DNA of 64,000 nt, taken from the NCBI GenBank assembly GCA_029207755.1, contig JARCOQ010000009.1:32386914-32450913 (forward strand), in the 5' to 3' direction. The position numbers and the translations under genes are program-made. Each line of letters begins with the position of its first letter. Position 1 is the stretch's first letter. The notes below the pieces were generated by a model. That model saw only the letters and a list, made by a program, of their open reading frames with translations, was not told the DNA's origin and searched no databases. This DNA comes from Chamaea fasciata (lineage: Eukaryota > Chordata > Aves > Passeriformes > Sylviidae). Positions 50,561-63,941 of this stretch are shown here, piece by piece.

Positions 50561-53500
50561 AGTATTTGTGAAAAGCCAACAATATAATACGTGTTTATAA
50601 CAATTACCAAAGACTCAAACGGTATTTCCTCATGAAGGCTCCGGGTATATCACACCATCCTTGTCACACAGCCTTTTTCATGGCTCATATCACTGTTATC
50701 ACCCTGATGGCTGCCAACCTGCACCCCTCACACGTGTCCCAACGAGCTGTCAGCTGCATCCCAAAGCAGTCAAACAAGGGAAGGAGGCACCTCAAAAATA
50801 ACAATTTGTTATTACTCATCACCTTGGGAGACGCCGTGCTCCGGCCTCGTGAAGGCTGAGCCTCGTCTTCCACTTCCCTCTTTCCCAAGGCAGCTTTAGG
50901 TGAAGGAGACAGAACCTGCAGGCATGTGACAAGTCAATGTGATCCCTGCAACCACAGAACCACAACAGCAGAGCTCAGAAAATACGTGCCTGCTGAACCA
51001 CACTGCAAGCCTGGCCTAAAAAACCCGAAACGAACCGAAAAAAACCCAACCCAATCCAACAAAAGAGAGAAGCGAGTACAGGGGAGAACTTCAAAGTCAA
51101 AACCAGAACTAGAAACAGAGCGCATCAACTCTTCTGTAGCTGTCTATTGCTCTGGAAGCGTGACTCAGCAGAACAAAGGCTTTTGTCTTTATGCAGAAAC
51201 AGAGTCCATGTTGCACAGGAAGTGGCAAAAATCCACTGTCTGGAATGTGACCCCAGCTCCATTTGCTTCCATGGGGAATTTCCCTAGCTTTAGAGAGACT
51301 GCAAATCACCCACCCTGTTCTACACGAGTTGAAGAGACCCAGGCAATGGTTTTCCTGCACTCAATGGCAAAAAAAAAAGAAATTTACAGAAAAAAATAGA
51401 TAAGTGTCAGACAGCCGTAGCTGAGAAAATTCACTTCTGCACTTGCATTGAATAAATCTGAAAATACCTGGATGTATAAACTGGAATACTGTGGGAAGGA
51501 CACGGGTACATGACAAATTCTGTGCTTCCACCACAACCCAACATTCTGAAACTGTCACTACATAAAAGTCACCGGGTTTAAGACCAACATCTGTATTTGA
51601 AATACTTGTACTTCCCTTTTTATATCAGTTCTGTCACATGCATAAATGTTAAAGGAGGCCGAAAGGGGAACATGAGCAAACAGCTTTTAAACCATTGGTT
51701 TTTAAAAAAGATGCTTTAGCAGTACCAAGAGATGCAGCACTTGGATGTGATCAGACCCAGAGGCTGCAGCTTTTGAAGTTAAACACCACGTGGTAGAAAA
51801 ATCAAGACAGCAATAACTTTATTCAAGGACAGATTTTTCTGTCCATGCACACACTGCAATATCTGTGTTTGGACTAGCTTCTGTCACTCTTCCTCTCCAA
51901 GCATTCCCATGCCATCATCAGTGACTTTTCTGATGAAAACAGCATGATTCTACACCCAGAAATCACCTGCTACCACGCAAAGCAGCACGCTCGAGAGGTG
52001 TATGGTTTTTTCCTACCACATAAAAGTTAATTTTCTTTGGTTTAGTGAAGCAATGTTTATCCTCAGTTCGACAGAATAAATCTCCACCTCCATCCATGCA
52101 CTTTTCCTGTTTTTATTAAAATCCTGAGCGCAGCTTTCCTTGCAGAGTGGGTGAGTGGGAGTGTGGAGCACAAGTAAACCCTGGCTCTGTACGTCACGGT
52201 TGTGAAACACATTCTAAATAAAACCATATGCTCTTAGAAGGAAAGTTTCATCTCTCTCCCCTTTTGCTGCCTGCTCAGGTTGGACTCAGTGCAGGACAGA
52301 GGGAAGGCAAACATTTATAGAATGGTTTGATGAGAAACTGATAAAAAACACGCTCCTTTCTTTACTCATTCTGCAGGGTTAATGTACAAGACACTTAATT
52401 TTAAGAAGAATTCTGTTATTTGGCTTCTTCCCCTGTATTCTCCCTTGAAACAGTTGTGAATTGATGTCAACTGGTACCTGTGATCTTCTAGTGTCTGATA
52501 CTTCAGTGATTTTCAGAGCACATACCTCATGATGATGGGGAGGAAACAAACAAAGAAAAATCACTAATCCACTGTTCTAGCAAAAAAACCCTTTATAACA
52601 GCTTTACTCTAGAGCTGGTTAGAAAGTTCTGTACCTTGTCCTCACATTTAAAACTTTATAATGATACCCTGTGTGGCTCTCAGCTATAAAACCTACCAAG
52701 CCATTCTGTCAATTCTTTGTAACCTTTTGCAAAACATGCGTGTGACATGCCATGGCAATAACTGAACCCATGTTCTTCTTTTCCCTTCCTTATTTTCCGT
52801 CAAAATGCGTGCCTGGGTGACAGAGGGAGGCTGATGTGGGGAGCAAAGATAAGCCACCTCATTCCTCCCTCGTATCAGGACTTTTCTTGGTGATCAAGAA
52901 CAAACCAAAGGGGAAATGCCATAACTTTTTTTCTCTGTATAATATTTAATTTCCCGTTCTGGGTTATGCAATGGTCTCTCCTCCCATGAGCAGCTTCCTT
53001 CCCTTGGCCTCCACTAGGTATTCCGGACACACATAAAGCCCACTGTGCGTTACCTTTCTTTCTCCTACCCTTTGGCATCTCACCTGTTGTTCAGGTTGCT
53101 CTCAGGAAAATGGGAAAACCCAAAAGCGACACTTTCCAACGCTGCAGTTGTGTAATGATGGAAAAAGGGAGTATTGGGAAAGAAAGGCAGCAAGTCTGAA
53201 GGGTCAGGTTATTCAGGAGTCCTCATCAAACCTTCCTCAGGGTTTATCTGTGTGATCAGCACTGACTCCCAGGCTGAGACACTGACAAAGAGAAGATAAA
53301 CTTCCCCCCAAGCTGAGGCTGCACTGTTGTGCAAACCACAGCCACACTACAGAGCTCTGACAGCTAAATGTTGTTAAATGACTAAATTTCCATTAGTAAC
53401 AGGGATTTTTGCTCGTTTTTCAAGCAGCCTGGTATTCAGATCTACCTAAGACGTAGCCACTAACAGAGATGGCAAAAAAAAAAATTTAAAAAAAAAAATT

Positions 53501-55240
53501 AAAGCTCCGTACATTTGTAATGCTTCGCCCACAACCAGTTTCATGTGGCTTTGACCGGATCACATGCTCTGGGTGTCTTGTCTGCTTTATTTCTTTTGTT
53601 TTATCACACAGTCTTTCATTTTGAGTCCTGTCTCCCGTCACGACTTTCCAAAGGATTTAGACACGCAGCCAAGCGTGCGAAGCACATGTTCTGGAAGCAC
53701 AGATAAATTAAACAAGCTGTACCTGATTGCAACTGGCCCCTCCTCTGCCATCATTTTGCCAACTTTCATAAGTTAGGCACACAATCAAGTGTACAGCTTA
53801 AAAAACCTGGCTCTCCAGTCTCCTTTTCTTTAGCTTGTAAGAAGGGGAGCCACGGCTAACAAATCCTAATGCTCAAAATGTGACACAGTGGAGGGGGAAA
53901 ATAAAAATATGATTCCTTGAAAGTTATTGACAGATCAGCTGCAACCTACCAGAGGCTGAAAAAAGATACCAGATGGAATAAAAAATCCTTGCTATTAGTA
54001 CATCCTACCAAATGCTGTATTCAAAAGCCAAACTCTGCCCTCCTCCTGCTGCAAGGAACTGTATTTCTTGGAAAAATTGCTTATGCCTTTATTGATGGTG
54101 ACTATTGACTCTAATAGCTAAATGTGACAAAGAGAAAGGAAAAAAAAAAATAAAACAAAGCAGAAATACTGATGTCATAAAACACTGTCCAGACTTATCT
54201 GCCTTGCAAATCCCATTAAGATAAAAAAACCACACAGGTGCTCACTTAAAATTGAACCTTAAACCCCCACAAACTGTTATTAATACTGAGTACCTTGACA
54301 TTTGACTTTACAGTAAAATACAAGAGATAATACACACACCAAAAAAACAAGAAGTGGGGAGATAGGATTTATGGCTGAAGGCAACACGACAGAAAAGAAC
54401 AAATTTAAAATACACCAAAAGAGAACGTCTCTCACTGCCTAGAAACACACACAGATCAGCAGCACAATTCCACTGCCTGAAGATTTATGCAGGCTTAAAA
54501 AAATACAGAGCCAAACCCCTTAAAAGCAGTATGGAAACCCTAATTCAGGCCAGGAAACCACCTGAAAATCCCACCTAAACTGGCTCCAAAATTCCCACAC
54601 GTTTTTGAGAACTCACAAGACATGGAAGCCAAACCTTTTCCCAAACAAGCCTCAATCTGCTCACAAGGAACTGTCAGACCCCTTCCCCTTGAGGTTACTG
54701 AGGCATTTTACCACCTCCTGAGGGTTAAAAAAAAAAAAAAAAAAGAACTGATGCGCAACATTTATTTTCCAAATATCTGCTGGTGTTTCAGTGCCTGAAG
54801 CAGCAAACACGGCCTCGGCCTTGTGACTGTCACCAACAGGCAGGGGAGAGCTGGGAAAAATCCCATGGAATTCTGCACCAAGGGGCAAAAACTTGGAGGA
54901 GTTAGGTTTAAAAAGCCTGCCATAACGACGACCTCTCCCAGCATTTTAAGCAGCGCACAAATAGGGACCGGGCTGCCTCCCTGGAAGCATTCTGATCTCT
55001 AATTTATATATCCTGGAAGCACCACAGATATGTAATTTATTAGCTCATCTCTTTCTAAGCGTGCAGATGCTAACGGGGCCAGGATCCTGCAGCACCAGCA
55101 CCAGGCAAACAGACCTACACTGACATCTAAAGGTATTATTTACTATCTGATGCCTTACAAAATGTCTGCAAAGGGCCAGCCCCTTGTAAAAAAAGCTAAC
55201 AAGACAGAAGAAATGTCAGTATTTAATTCTTACAGTGAGC
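50561..55240. other. Intron 4 segment, no recognised element
   Basis: Mostly AT-rich, unique-looking. A-rich tracts lie at 53,475-53,500, 54,138-54,151 and 54,727-54,744. The 157-aa frame at 50926-51399 has lysine/proline-rich random character and no family resemblance. Confidence 0.5.
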
Positions 55241-55362
55241 GTCCAAGGCCAGGCTGGACAGGGTTTGGAGAAACCTGGGATAGTGGAAGAAGCTCCTGCC
55301 TGTGGCAGAGGGTGGAATGAGACAAGCTTTAAAATCCCTCCCCAGTCATTCTAAGATCATCT
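55241..55362 (+). mobile_element. CR1 3' end fragment
   Basis: GTCCAAGGCCAGGCTGGACA, AACCTGGGATAGTGGAAGAA and GCTTTAAAATCCCTCCCCAG, with the tail TCATTCTAAGATCAT. Confidence 0.9.
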
Positions 55363-56856
55363 GCACATAAACCCCAATATTGAGGTAAATTTCCTTGTTT
55401 CAGTAAGAATTATGTGGCATTTTCTTCTGACTAGAAAACTAAGCTTTTTGCTAAATTCGGTCTCAGGGAGAATGACACATCTTTTCCATGGAGTTGGGCA
55501 CAAATCCTAGCTGTAGTTCAGCCACTTGAAAACAAGTGGTCATTTCAAAGTTGGTATTTTTTCCTGCTTTTAAGTTGGTTTTGAGCATAATTTCCATTAG
55601 AAAATGTGTATGCTGGTTTTGCAACCAGCATGGCTTAAATCAGAATATATGAAAAGGTTTCTCATCAGTGTTCCTGAACACACCTCCTACTGTGCCAGAG
55701 AGAAATGGACATGGAAACAGACGGTAAATCTGATTCTTTTGTGCTTTACAAACCCAAACACCACCTTGTTGCTCTGCAGTCACTTAACAGCCTGTGAGAC
55801 ACTCAAAGCACTTGCTGCCTGCACACAGTTCACTGAATAGAATTTATTTTCCTGAATTTCCATAGGCATCCACCCCATTCTCCCTAAAGTATAAATCCAG
55901 AGGGAAGAGAGCAGTAAATCCTTCTTTTATGGAGAGGTGTACACTCGCCCTCTGTGCCTCTGCACCGCTCAGCCACATCTTGGCAGAGCTGCATTTTTAA
56001 AGGATGACTTTGGGCGTAGAACTGGAGGCTACTGGCGCATCAGGACTGACTCTGGAAAGCCTGATCTGCATGTCCCTTGTTCTGTCAAATAAATCAAGTG
56101 AAGAGACAGCTTTAATCCATTTCAGGAAGGCAGCAGGTTCTTCACACTTGAAATAATTTGTGGCAGCAGAGTCCATTGCTACAACAGGACGTGCTTCAAC
56201 AGCTAAGTCAATAAAGGTGACAAATCTACACCTTCATTTCTCACCCAGCCTCTCCCATTTCCTAAATTACACCAGCCCTTGAACAGAGTTTATCAGGGCT
56301 CTCTCTTTTTTAAAGAATAGTTACAGAGCTTTGAGTGTCCCTTACAAGGTGGGTAGAAGAGGGAATTAAAATCCCAGGGAAGAGCAAGGCAACCAGCAGT
56401 AAACTCAGGCTTCCAAGGCAGCACAGGTAGATCCAAAACCATCTATAACATCTCATCTGATGGCTCAGGAAAAGGAACAGGACTTGATTTCTACAAAAGG
56501 GGTCTGAGGGTGAGTTATTCCTAAGGCTTCTTTAATCCAAGAGCACACCAACATTCTTGGAAATGAAGAATCCAAGCGTGGAAAGCTGACAGCAGGCTCC
56601 ACGCAAAGTTTAGGTTTGACTCAATGGAGCCAAAACTTCATTAGGTTTAAAATTAGTATTTTTTTCTCCCTGCTCTAATCCAGATGTGGACCGCAAAAAG
56701 AACTGGAAAGTTCACAGACGTGTCCGTGGGAGGTAAAGATAATCCTTGTAAAGAATGGTCTCAATTACAGTGATGGGAGTGGCCAGCAACTATCAAAAAA
56801 TCCTCTAGAAATCCACAAAACCCCATCCAGTCCAGAGGCACTGCCTAAGCTATGAG

Positions 56857-56898
56857 AATACATTTTAAAAAAACATTAATACATTTTAAAAAAACATT
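56857..56898. repeat. Two-copy 21-bp exact tandem repeat
   Basis: AATACATTTTAAAAAAACATT occurs at 56857-56877 and 56878-56898 without mismatch. Confidence 0.95.
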
Positions 56899-57212
56899 AT
56901 CCAGGGAAGGCTTTTGACTGCCTACTTGACTGCAGCACTAAAAAAAAAAAAAAAAAATCCCAAAGCAAGCAATTGAATGTAAAGACTGCTTGCAAACCTG
57001 CACCAGACGTTTCAAGGGTTTTCACCTCTCTAAAAGCCATAGTTTGAGTGGCAGATTTCACAGCTAAAAGAAGGCTGTAAAGTCCACATCAGCCTGTGGT
57101 CACCTTTGCACATTTCTCTCTCTCAAGTGTGCCCAGAAGGTTTGGTAAGGGGAAAGGAGGGAGAGCTTTTCCAAACACATTTTTCCAAGAAAAAAAAAGA
57201 GTGAAAAACTTC

Positions 57213-57246
57213 AAACAAACAAACAAAACAAACAAACAAACAAAAA
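57213..57246. repeat. (AAAC)n microsatellite
   Basis: About eight AAAC units with one AAAAC interruption, then an A7 run. Confidence 0.9.
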
Positions 57247-59164
57247 AAGGATTTTATTCAAAGGGAGAGGTGACACATAAGATTATCACTATTTCCCAAA
57301 ACCAACCATCAAAACCACTTTAGATTCAGGATCTGAAAATTCAAGGCTGGTAAAAATGCCCTAACTGGACTTCCTGAAGGATAAGATCTCATAGCACATC
57401 CTAGCTTCCTACAGCACAGAAACCACCAGCTCATCAAACGCACATCCCACAAGACACAAATAAAGAAGTTTCAGAACTGCTCCATTTGGTCTCATTTTTT
57501 GGCAAGGAACTTTTTTTTCCCCCCACCCCTCCTTTTAGGCTCGCGGCAAAAATCAGCTTTGGAAAGATTTCTCCATCTGAACGTAACCCCTGGAGAGAAC
57601 CAAAGACTGGGAAAAACTCAGAGGTATCTTTGTTTATTGTTGGGATAAACAAACTTCAGAGCATTTATTTGTTCTGTTCCAAGTATGTCCTGTGTTCAAA
57701 TACCATCACCTTTATTATCTAGAAGGAAAAAAAAAAACCATGAAAACACACCAAAAAAAGTGCACACGGGCTCACGTTCAGCTGATCCAAGATGTCTGTG
57801 GTCCCATTCTCTATTTTGGGTACTGGAATGACACAAAAGAGCTAAAGAAGCATTAGATAAAGGTCTGTGACCAAGCGCCCTGAGGCTGAAGGACCCTGCC
57901 AAACCAGCACAGGCTGCAATGGTAGGAAGAGAGAAGTCCGTCCAGGTTCAAGGAATTACAAACAGCCACATCAGGCAGACTTAAAAGTGTCAGCACACCA
58001 AAGCAGCGCTGCCTTACATGTCAGAAATAACCTTTTTTTCTTTTTTTTTTTTTTTCCAAACCAGCTCAGCTAAATCAGTGCAATCTGCTGCCAGTTTAAC
58101 GCGCAGGTGCTCTGAAATCCCTCCGGGACTGCACAGGAAATCTAACCTTAGGACTCCCACCACAGAACCGCGAGCACTCGGAGGGCTCAGCCGCTCGCCC
58201 AGCCCCTGAGCTGCTCCCCTACCCTTGCTGGGAGAGCAGAACGTGCCAGCAAGTCTGTGGGCCACATGGTGAACGGAGGATCACACCACTGAGCCTGCTA
58301 AAAATAACTCCCCCACCCTTTTTTTTGGGGGGCCGACCGTGTGCCTGTGGTCCCACAGACAGTCGTGCTGCTGCAGCTGGAGCAGGAGCAGGGACTGCTG
58401 GAGGAAAGGCTTTTGCCACGTCCCCAGGCGCTAAAAGGTGATGCTGTGACAGAGCAGGACTCACCCTCTCTGCAGGGTGACTTTTCAAGAGCTGACACCC
58501 CGGCCCGGCCGAAGGATGGGCTCCCCTGCAGTGGGAACCAAGCCTGAAGACGAGAAGCTGCGTATTTTGCTCTTCCAGCAAATTGCATCTGGCTTTTTTT
58601 TCCCCCTTCTGTTTTACCCTAAGATCTGTCAAACAAGAGTTTCAGCTTTCCACCCGAGGCAGGCAGCCTCAGCTGACAACACCAAAATGCAAAGTAGCCC
58701 TTTATCTAACGCAGATCGGAATTCTCTCTCCTTTCCAGGCCTCTTGTGCTCACACACCTGGGGTTTAATCCCCACACTTCCCAGAGAGGGTCACTGGGAT
58801 CAGCAGCTTTGCTCAGTAATTTCAGAATAAGCCCACTGTAAGCACCGTAGATATCCTGAAAAACACCTAAAAACAGACTAAGCCAAACACACGCTGAAAA
58901 ATACGCACGGCCTACTTTGATATTTTTTTTCCCCCCTCCTGATGTGCAATTCCAGCTCAGGCAGCCTTTATTTTTAGAAGTACTCCCTCAGAGAGGCTAC
59001 AGCCGAGCTGCAGCAGGCAGTGGGGAGCCCTGCCGGCCCCGAAGGCTGGCGGAGAGGTTCTGGTGACGCTCCCCACGCCTGCGGGGCCGCCGCCTTCTCC
59101 TCCCTCACGCCTCTCAGGCCATTCCAGCAGCAAATCCAAACCCTCCACCAGGAGAACAACCACC

Positions 59165-59577
59165 TCCCAAAGGAGGGCCACGGGGATGACCCCAGGCACG
59201 GAGCAGCTCTGCTGGGAGAGCTGGGGAGGAGAAGCTTTGGGGTGACCGCATTGTGGCCTTCCAGGGCCGGGAGGAGCCGACAAAAAAGACGGAGACTCTT
59301 TACGAGGGCCTGGAGTGCCAGGAGAAGGGGGAATAGCTTCGAATTGGAAGAAAGTCGGGTTAGATGGGATACTGAGAAGGAATTGTTCCCTCTGAGGGTG
59401 GTGAGACATTGGCACAGGGTGCCCAGAGCAGCTGTGGCTGCCCCATCCCTACAAGTGTCCCAGGCCAGGCTGGACAGGGCTTGGAGCAGCCTGGGATAGT
59501 GGGAGGTGTCCCTGCCCACGGCAGGGGGTGGCACGATGGTTTTTAAGGTCCTTCCAACCCAAAACCATTCTGGGACT
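59165..59577 (+). mobile_element. CR1-type LINE 3' end
   Basis: GAGGGCCACGGGGATGACCC, GAAGCTTTGGGGTGACCGCA, GAAGGAATTGTTCCCTCTGA, GGTGCCCAGAGCAGC and CCCTGCCCACGGCAGGGGG, with the tail CATTCTGGGACT. The 186-aa and 152-aa minus-strand frames over it are antisense repeat translation. Confidence 0.95.
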
Positions 59578-62500
59578 GCAGGACAGAAATCTCTGATCTC
59601 CCTGCTGGACTGGTGAGCCAGATCTCCTCACAGGAGGGTCCAAAACGCTGCTGCGCAAGGCCAGGGGCAGAGCTGCCAGCAGAGTGGGACACAGGGATCC
59701 GGGGAACAGCTCCCCCCCCGCCAGCCCCAGGGGACTGAATCCTGCACACGGAACCCAGGGCAGGAGGGCTCCCTGCGCACGGATGCTCCATGTCCTGCTG
59801 CAGCCCTGGTAACCAAGCCATCACCTCTGACACGCCCATCCCCGGGCATCACCCAAATTTATCACAGACCCTTCCACTGCCACAGCCTCAGGCAGTGCCG
59901 GGGTGCTCTGGAGCCACAGCAGGGACAGGTCTTAGAAGGACCAGAACCAAGAACTCCTCGTGTTTCCAGACAGCCCAAGTATTTTCCACACTGTGGCCTC
60001 AGCTCCCTGATAAGCAACTAACAAATCGGTGTACATGTTTACACTGGACATTTCAGATCTGTTAGGTAATGAGAGCTCCAAGCTGGATAAGCCCTGCTTA
60101 GATTGCCTGGAACTGGAACCACTGAATTCCGAATTTATCATCGTGCTATCCAAAAATAAACACATTCACTCAGCAAGGACTTGTGAGTCGTGAAAAATTA
60201 TCAGAGTTGTGCTTTCCTAACTCACATTATAAAGCCTTCCCACGCAAATACAGCCCTATTTCACTTGTATCTTCTCATCAGCTTGTATTATTTAAAACAT
60301 GTGGGACATTCACACAGATGGAAAAAAAAAAAATAGGTCAGGCTCGAAACAAAAGCCAAGCCATCCTGTTTTATTAGCAGCTTAAACATGCAGAACTGTA
60401 ATTTGAAATTCCAAGGAAAGCAACATAATGAAAACATTCTGAACACACAAATAAAAAATAAAAAAAAAAACTACTGCAAATCGCTGCAACCTTAAATTGC
60501 CATGTTGCCAGCTGCCTTAAACTGAAAAACAGAACTGATAAGAAGGCTTCTCCAAGTGATCTGAAAATGCACGGAAAGTACTACATTGCTCAGCGATCAT
60601 ATGGAATCTGGGATATAAATCTAGGAGTTTTCTAACAGCAGCAGCCTGTATAACCTTTGAAACACTGCGGGACAATGAACACTTGCAAAATCGTGTCCTT
60701 TCATTTGCAAAGATCCTACTTTTAAGTAAATTTATTCCTTTCCTCAAACTGACATTGCAAACCTCAGAAACGTTTACCCCCTTCTATCTTCTGCACAACC
60801 CCAGTATTTTACCACCAGAATATGGAAAGCCCAAATCAGTGCAGTAAATTTAATTTGGTTATTCAAGCTGAACGTCCCAAACACCATTCGATTGCTGCCA
60901 CCTATTGTTGTTCCAAACATGTTGCAAGGAGTTAACCCTTTATCCAGCAGCTCCTGGAAGTCATGCTGGATAAGTACTTCTGCCTCTGCTGCTGCTAAAT
61001 ATGCAACGGCTGCATCAATTTGGGCGTGATAATTGTAGAAAGAATGAATAAAGGTTGAAAATTAAGGTGAATTATATTCTTATATATACACACACTATTT
61101 ATTACATTATTTATTTTATATCTATTTTTAAAAATTGGGTGTGTTTACACACTAACTTCTCCGTTAATCTACGACTTGGCTTTTCTTTCACAAGAGAGGT
61201 AAATCTGGAACATTCATTTTTCACACAGCCCATATAAAATGGTAATTTTAGGTTACCAAAGGCCACTTAATTCTGTCTCCTCCTAAGTGCACACGGCTTC
61301 ACAATGACATCATGCTCAGGCTCATCTAAGAGGTCAGAGGACACGAAAACTATCCAGTCTAGTTTAGTCTGCCGAGTTTTAGTATTAAAACAGCAAGTTT
61401 GCCACTGAATGTGAAATTTGAGAGGTTATTCCAAAACATTAATTTTCTGAATATCGTGTAAACAAGTAAAAACTGTTTTCAAAAAAAAAAAAAAAAGTGG
61501 GGAGCAAAAGACCTCCTCCCTCAAACAGGAAAATGGTGAATTCCTGGAGGGGTAAATTTCCACCTCTGGCAAGTCATTTGAACTCTCCAACTCAGTCTCT
61601 TTTACACACAAACATCAAAGCCCAATTCCAACCCTCACTAATGGATCAAAGCATCCCCTGCTACACGCAGCTGCGCCTTTGCCCCTTCTCCTCTCCTGCA
61701 GCCTTTATCCACACATTAATGCCAGCAAAACCTCCTCACAAGCCATTTAAAACTTCATCTGGCTTTGAACTGGGAGCCCAGCTATACCCAAGTGGCTCAA
61801 GAGGGCCTTGGCACAGGTCCCCAGCCAAGCACTTCAACCCTCAGCAAAACTACCCTGAAAAGGCATCCCAGGGAGATGGGGCAAGTGAAAGGAGACCAGG
61901 GAGATATGGGAGAGGTTTAAACCCATAAACACCTCGGATGAAGAAGCTGCCAAAGCAAGGATGTTACATCGAGGCAGTAAAGGCTAAAAAGCAGAGCTGT
62001 GCAGGAACAGCCAAAATTCGCTCCTTTAACACCGCTCATCCCAAAACACAGCAGTGGTTGAGATTAACACTGCCCAGGCACATCTTTAATTCAGCTCCAG
62101 ACTCCTTCTTCTATAAAATAAGGGCCTTCCAGCCCAGCAGGGATGGCAGCCCAAAATCCTGTCCCCTTCCCTTTAAGCTGCTCACCTGCCATGACCCTTG
62201 CTGGCCACACAGGAGGAAGCCCTCCCCTTCCTCCAGCTTTGCACATCTCCTGTTCCATCCCACGGAGCAATAGGAGCTCTCACCAGCAGTGGCAGCCAGA
62301 GGGAAGTTTCCAACAAGCAGCAGGAACCTCCCCTTCCAGGAGCAGCTGGAATCGCTACCGGGAATGCACAAACATGGCTCCTGTCAGAATCGCCAGATTT
62401 TGCCCCTGGATTTGGGAGACCAGAGCATACAAATGACTAAAAAGTGTCAGTGTGGAGGGCAGAGAACGCCTATTCCTTTCAGCAGCCGTCATGAAATTGC

Positions 62501-63734
62501 ATCGTAAATCCCAAGCGAGGTGAATCCAGGAAAAGCTCCCTCCTCTGCCAGCAAAACTCGGCTCTCTGACACACAGCCAAAGCAACGCTGAGATTTAGAC
62601 ACACAGTGATGCACCTGACCTTCTGTAAGCCAAAACAGATCTGAAACTCTCTTCAGGCTCTGAAACACCCTCCTCATCTAATCCTCTGCTTAGTTCTCGG
62701 CCCAAAGAAACAGGAGTAAAGATGCCCATGGCTCCAGTGCCAAGGAACTCTGGGGCAGGGGGAGTCAGTCATGCTGCCTGAAATGCAGAATTAACAGCTG
62801 GTTGGAATTCTGGAAGCTGGTCTCACACAGGGGAGAGGCAGAGAGGGGAAGGGAAACAGGAAGAAGGGGGGGAGAAGATAAAACTTGCTGGATTCCCTCT
62901 GATAAAAGTCAATCCTGCACTTACACAGAAGAGAGGATGTTGTGGGAAGCATCTGACAGCTCCACCTCGTCCAAGAGCAAGTGAAATGAACTGTTCACCT
63001 GAATTACACCTTCTGAAGGGGAGCTGCCTGCTTTCTGGACAAGAAAGGATTTAAGTACCCCAAGAAAAACTACTTGCAAAGCCATCAGTGCCAGCTGGGG
63101 AAGGCCTCAAGATGCAGACTAGCAGAAACTCAGGAAAGCTCTAAAAAAACACTCCCTCTATTTTTCTTCTCTTCTATTTTCTATTTTTCTATGCTATTTC
63201 TTATTCTATTTTTATTTCTTTCACTATTAATCAGAACACCTCAGTAAGGACAGGATGGGCCAGACACACCATTATTTTCCAGGGTAAAGGAACAGGGAAA
63301 ATGGGAAGCCTCACAAAACAGCAACTAGCAGCTTAGTTCTGTTCTTACAGAATATTTACCTACTTAGGCACAAAGCTTATTATCAGAGGTTGTAGTGAAA
63401 ATACTTCTCTTTACAGAAATGCCCAAGAAAACTTGTCCAATTCAGTAACTATTTGCAAGCTGCACAAAGGCAGGCAGCAAAAGAAAAGAAGTCAGCAAAA
63501 AAAATTAAAGATGAGATTCAAAACTGACTCCTTTAGTTAGATATTTATGCCATCAAGGTGTTACTGGTCACACACCACATGTATGGCCTTGAAATTACCC
63601 ACATCTTATAATTTCCCACCCTATCCTGATGGAATAATTACCCAGCTCAGACTGCTGAGTGTTATTTTCTGCTTCACAAGATGCTGAAATGTTATTTTAA
63701 ATTAGCCACCTGCGATTTTGAGGTCTGGACTTAC
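59578..63734. other. Intron 4 segment next to exon 4
   Basis: No interspersed repeats recognised. A15 near 61,481-61,495, and a pyrimidine-rich CTATTTTT/TTCTATTT tract at 63,157-63,226. The 143-aa plus-strand frame at 61497-61928 resembles nothing known. Confidence 0.5.
63157..63226. repeat. Degenerate (CTATTTTT)n pyrimidine tract
   Basis: About seven variants of CTATTTTT/TTCTATTTT in 70 bp, about 500 bp downstream of exon 4 in transcript sense. Confidence 0.85.
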
Positions 63735-63893
63735 AGTTCACAATGTCACCTTGCAGCTGGAGGACCTGTGGGACAGGCATGGTGAGAATCACCACATCAA
63801 ACTGCTCCGGGGGCCCCACTTTCCTGGAGACTTCCCACCTCCCATCCCGCAGGGAGATGTCAGTTACGTGCTGCTCGTAGGACACGTCTGCAC
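63735..63893 (-). CDS. RNLS: RNLS exon 4 (internal coding exon)
   Basis: Read on the minus strand, a pyrimidine-rich acceptor ending in CACGCAG precedes the exon and a strong donor (ACT|GTAAGT) follows it. Both flanking introns are phase 1. The 159 nt encode about 53 residues including VTDISLRDGRWEVS, PEQFDVVILTMPVP and LQLQGDIVN. These match the human renalase stretch VTQINLRDDKWEVS...LTMPVPEILQLQGDI, which is roughly residues 117-170. The segment leads into the strand that approaches the flavin and part of the substrate domain. A GTG codon at 63885-63883 is internal, not a start; the frame is open upstream to the acceptor. No frameshift or stop is seen. Confidence 0.95.
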
Positions 63894-63941
63894 CTGCGTG
63901 GAAAAAGCAGTGTAGCAGTGAATTCCACAGGGAAAATGCAG

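Larger units (their letters stand above)
55363..59164. other. Intron 4 segment with small tandem repeats
   Basis: A 21-bp unit AATACATTTTAAAAAAACATT is repeated exactly twice at 56857-56898. There are A-runs at 56,940-56,957, an (AAAC)n tract at about 57,213-57,246 and a T15 run near 58,041. The stretch 58,150-59,110 is GC-rich with modest CpG but short of an island. No exon was recognised. Confidence 0.5.

Noticed and set aside
58974..59534. 186-aa and 152-aa minus-strand frames
   Set aside because: They translate the antisense strand of a CR1 3' end; the same happens at 3.3-3.7, 25.0-25.8 and 33.0-33.4 kb.
61497..61928. 143-aa plus-strand frame as a gene antisense to RNLS
   Set aside because: No recognisable domain; proline/serine-rich random-looking sequence following an A15 tract.
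63697..63885. Apparent stand-alone 62-aa protein starting at a GTG
   Set aside because: This is the inside of RNLS exon 4 read with a non-eukaryotic start codon and run past the donor site into intron 4.
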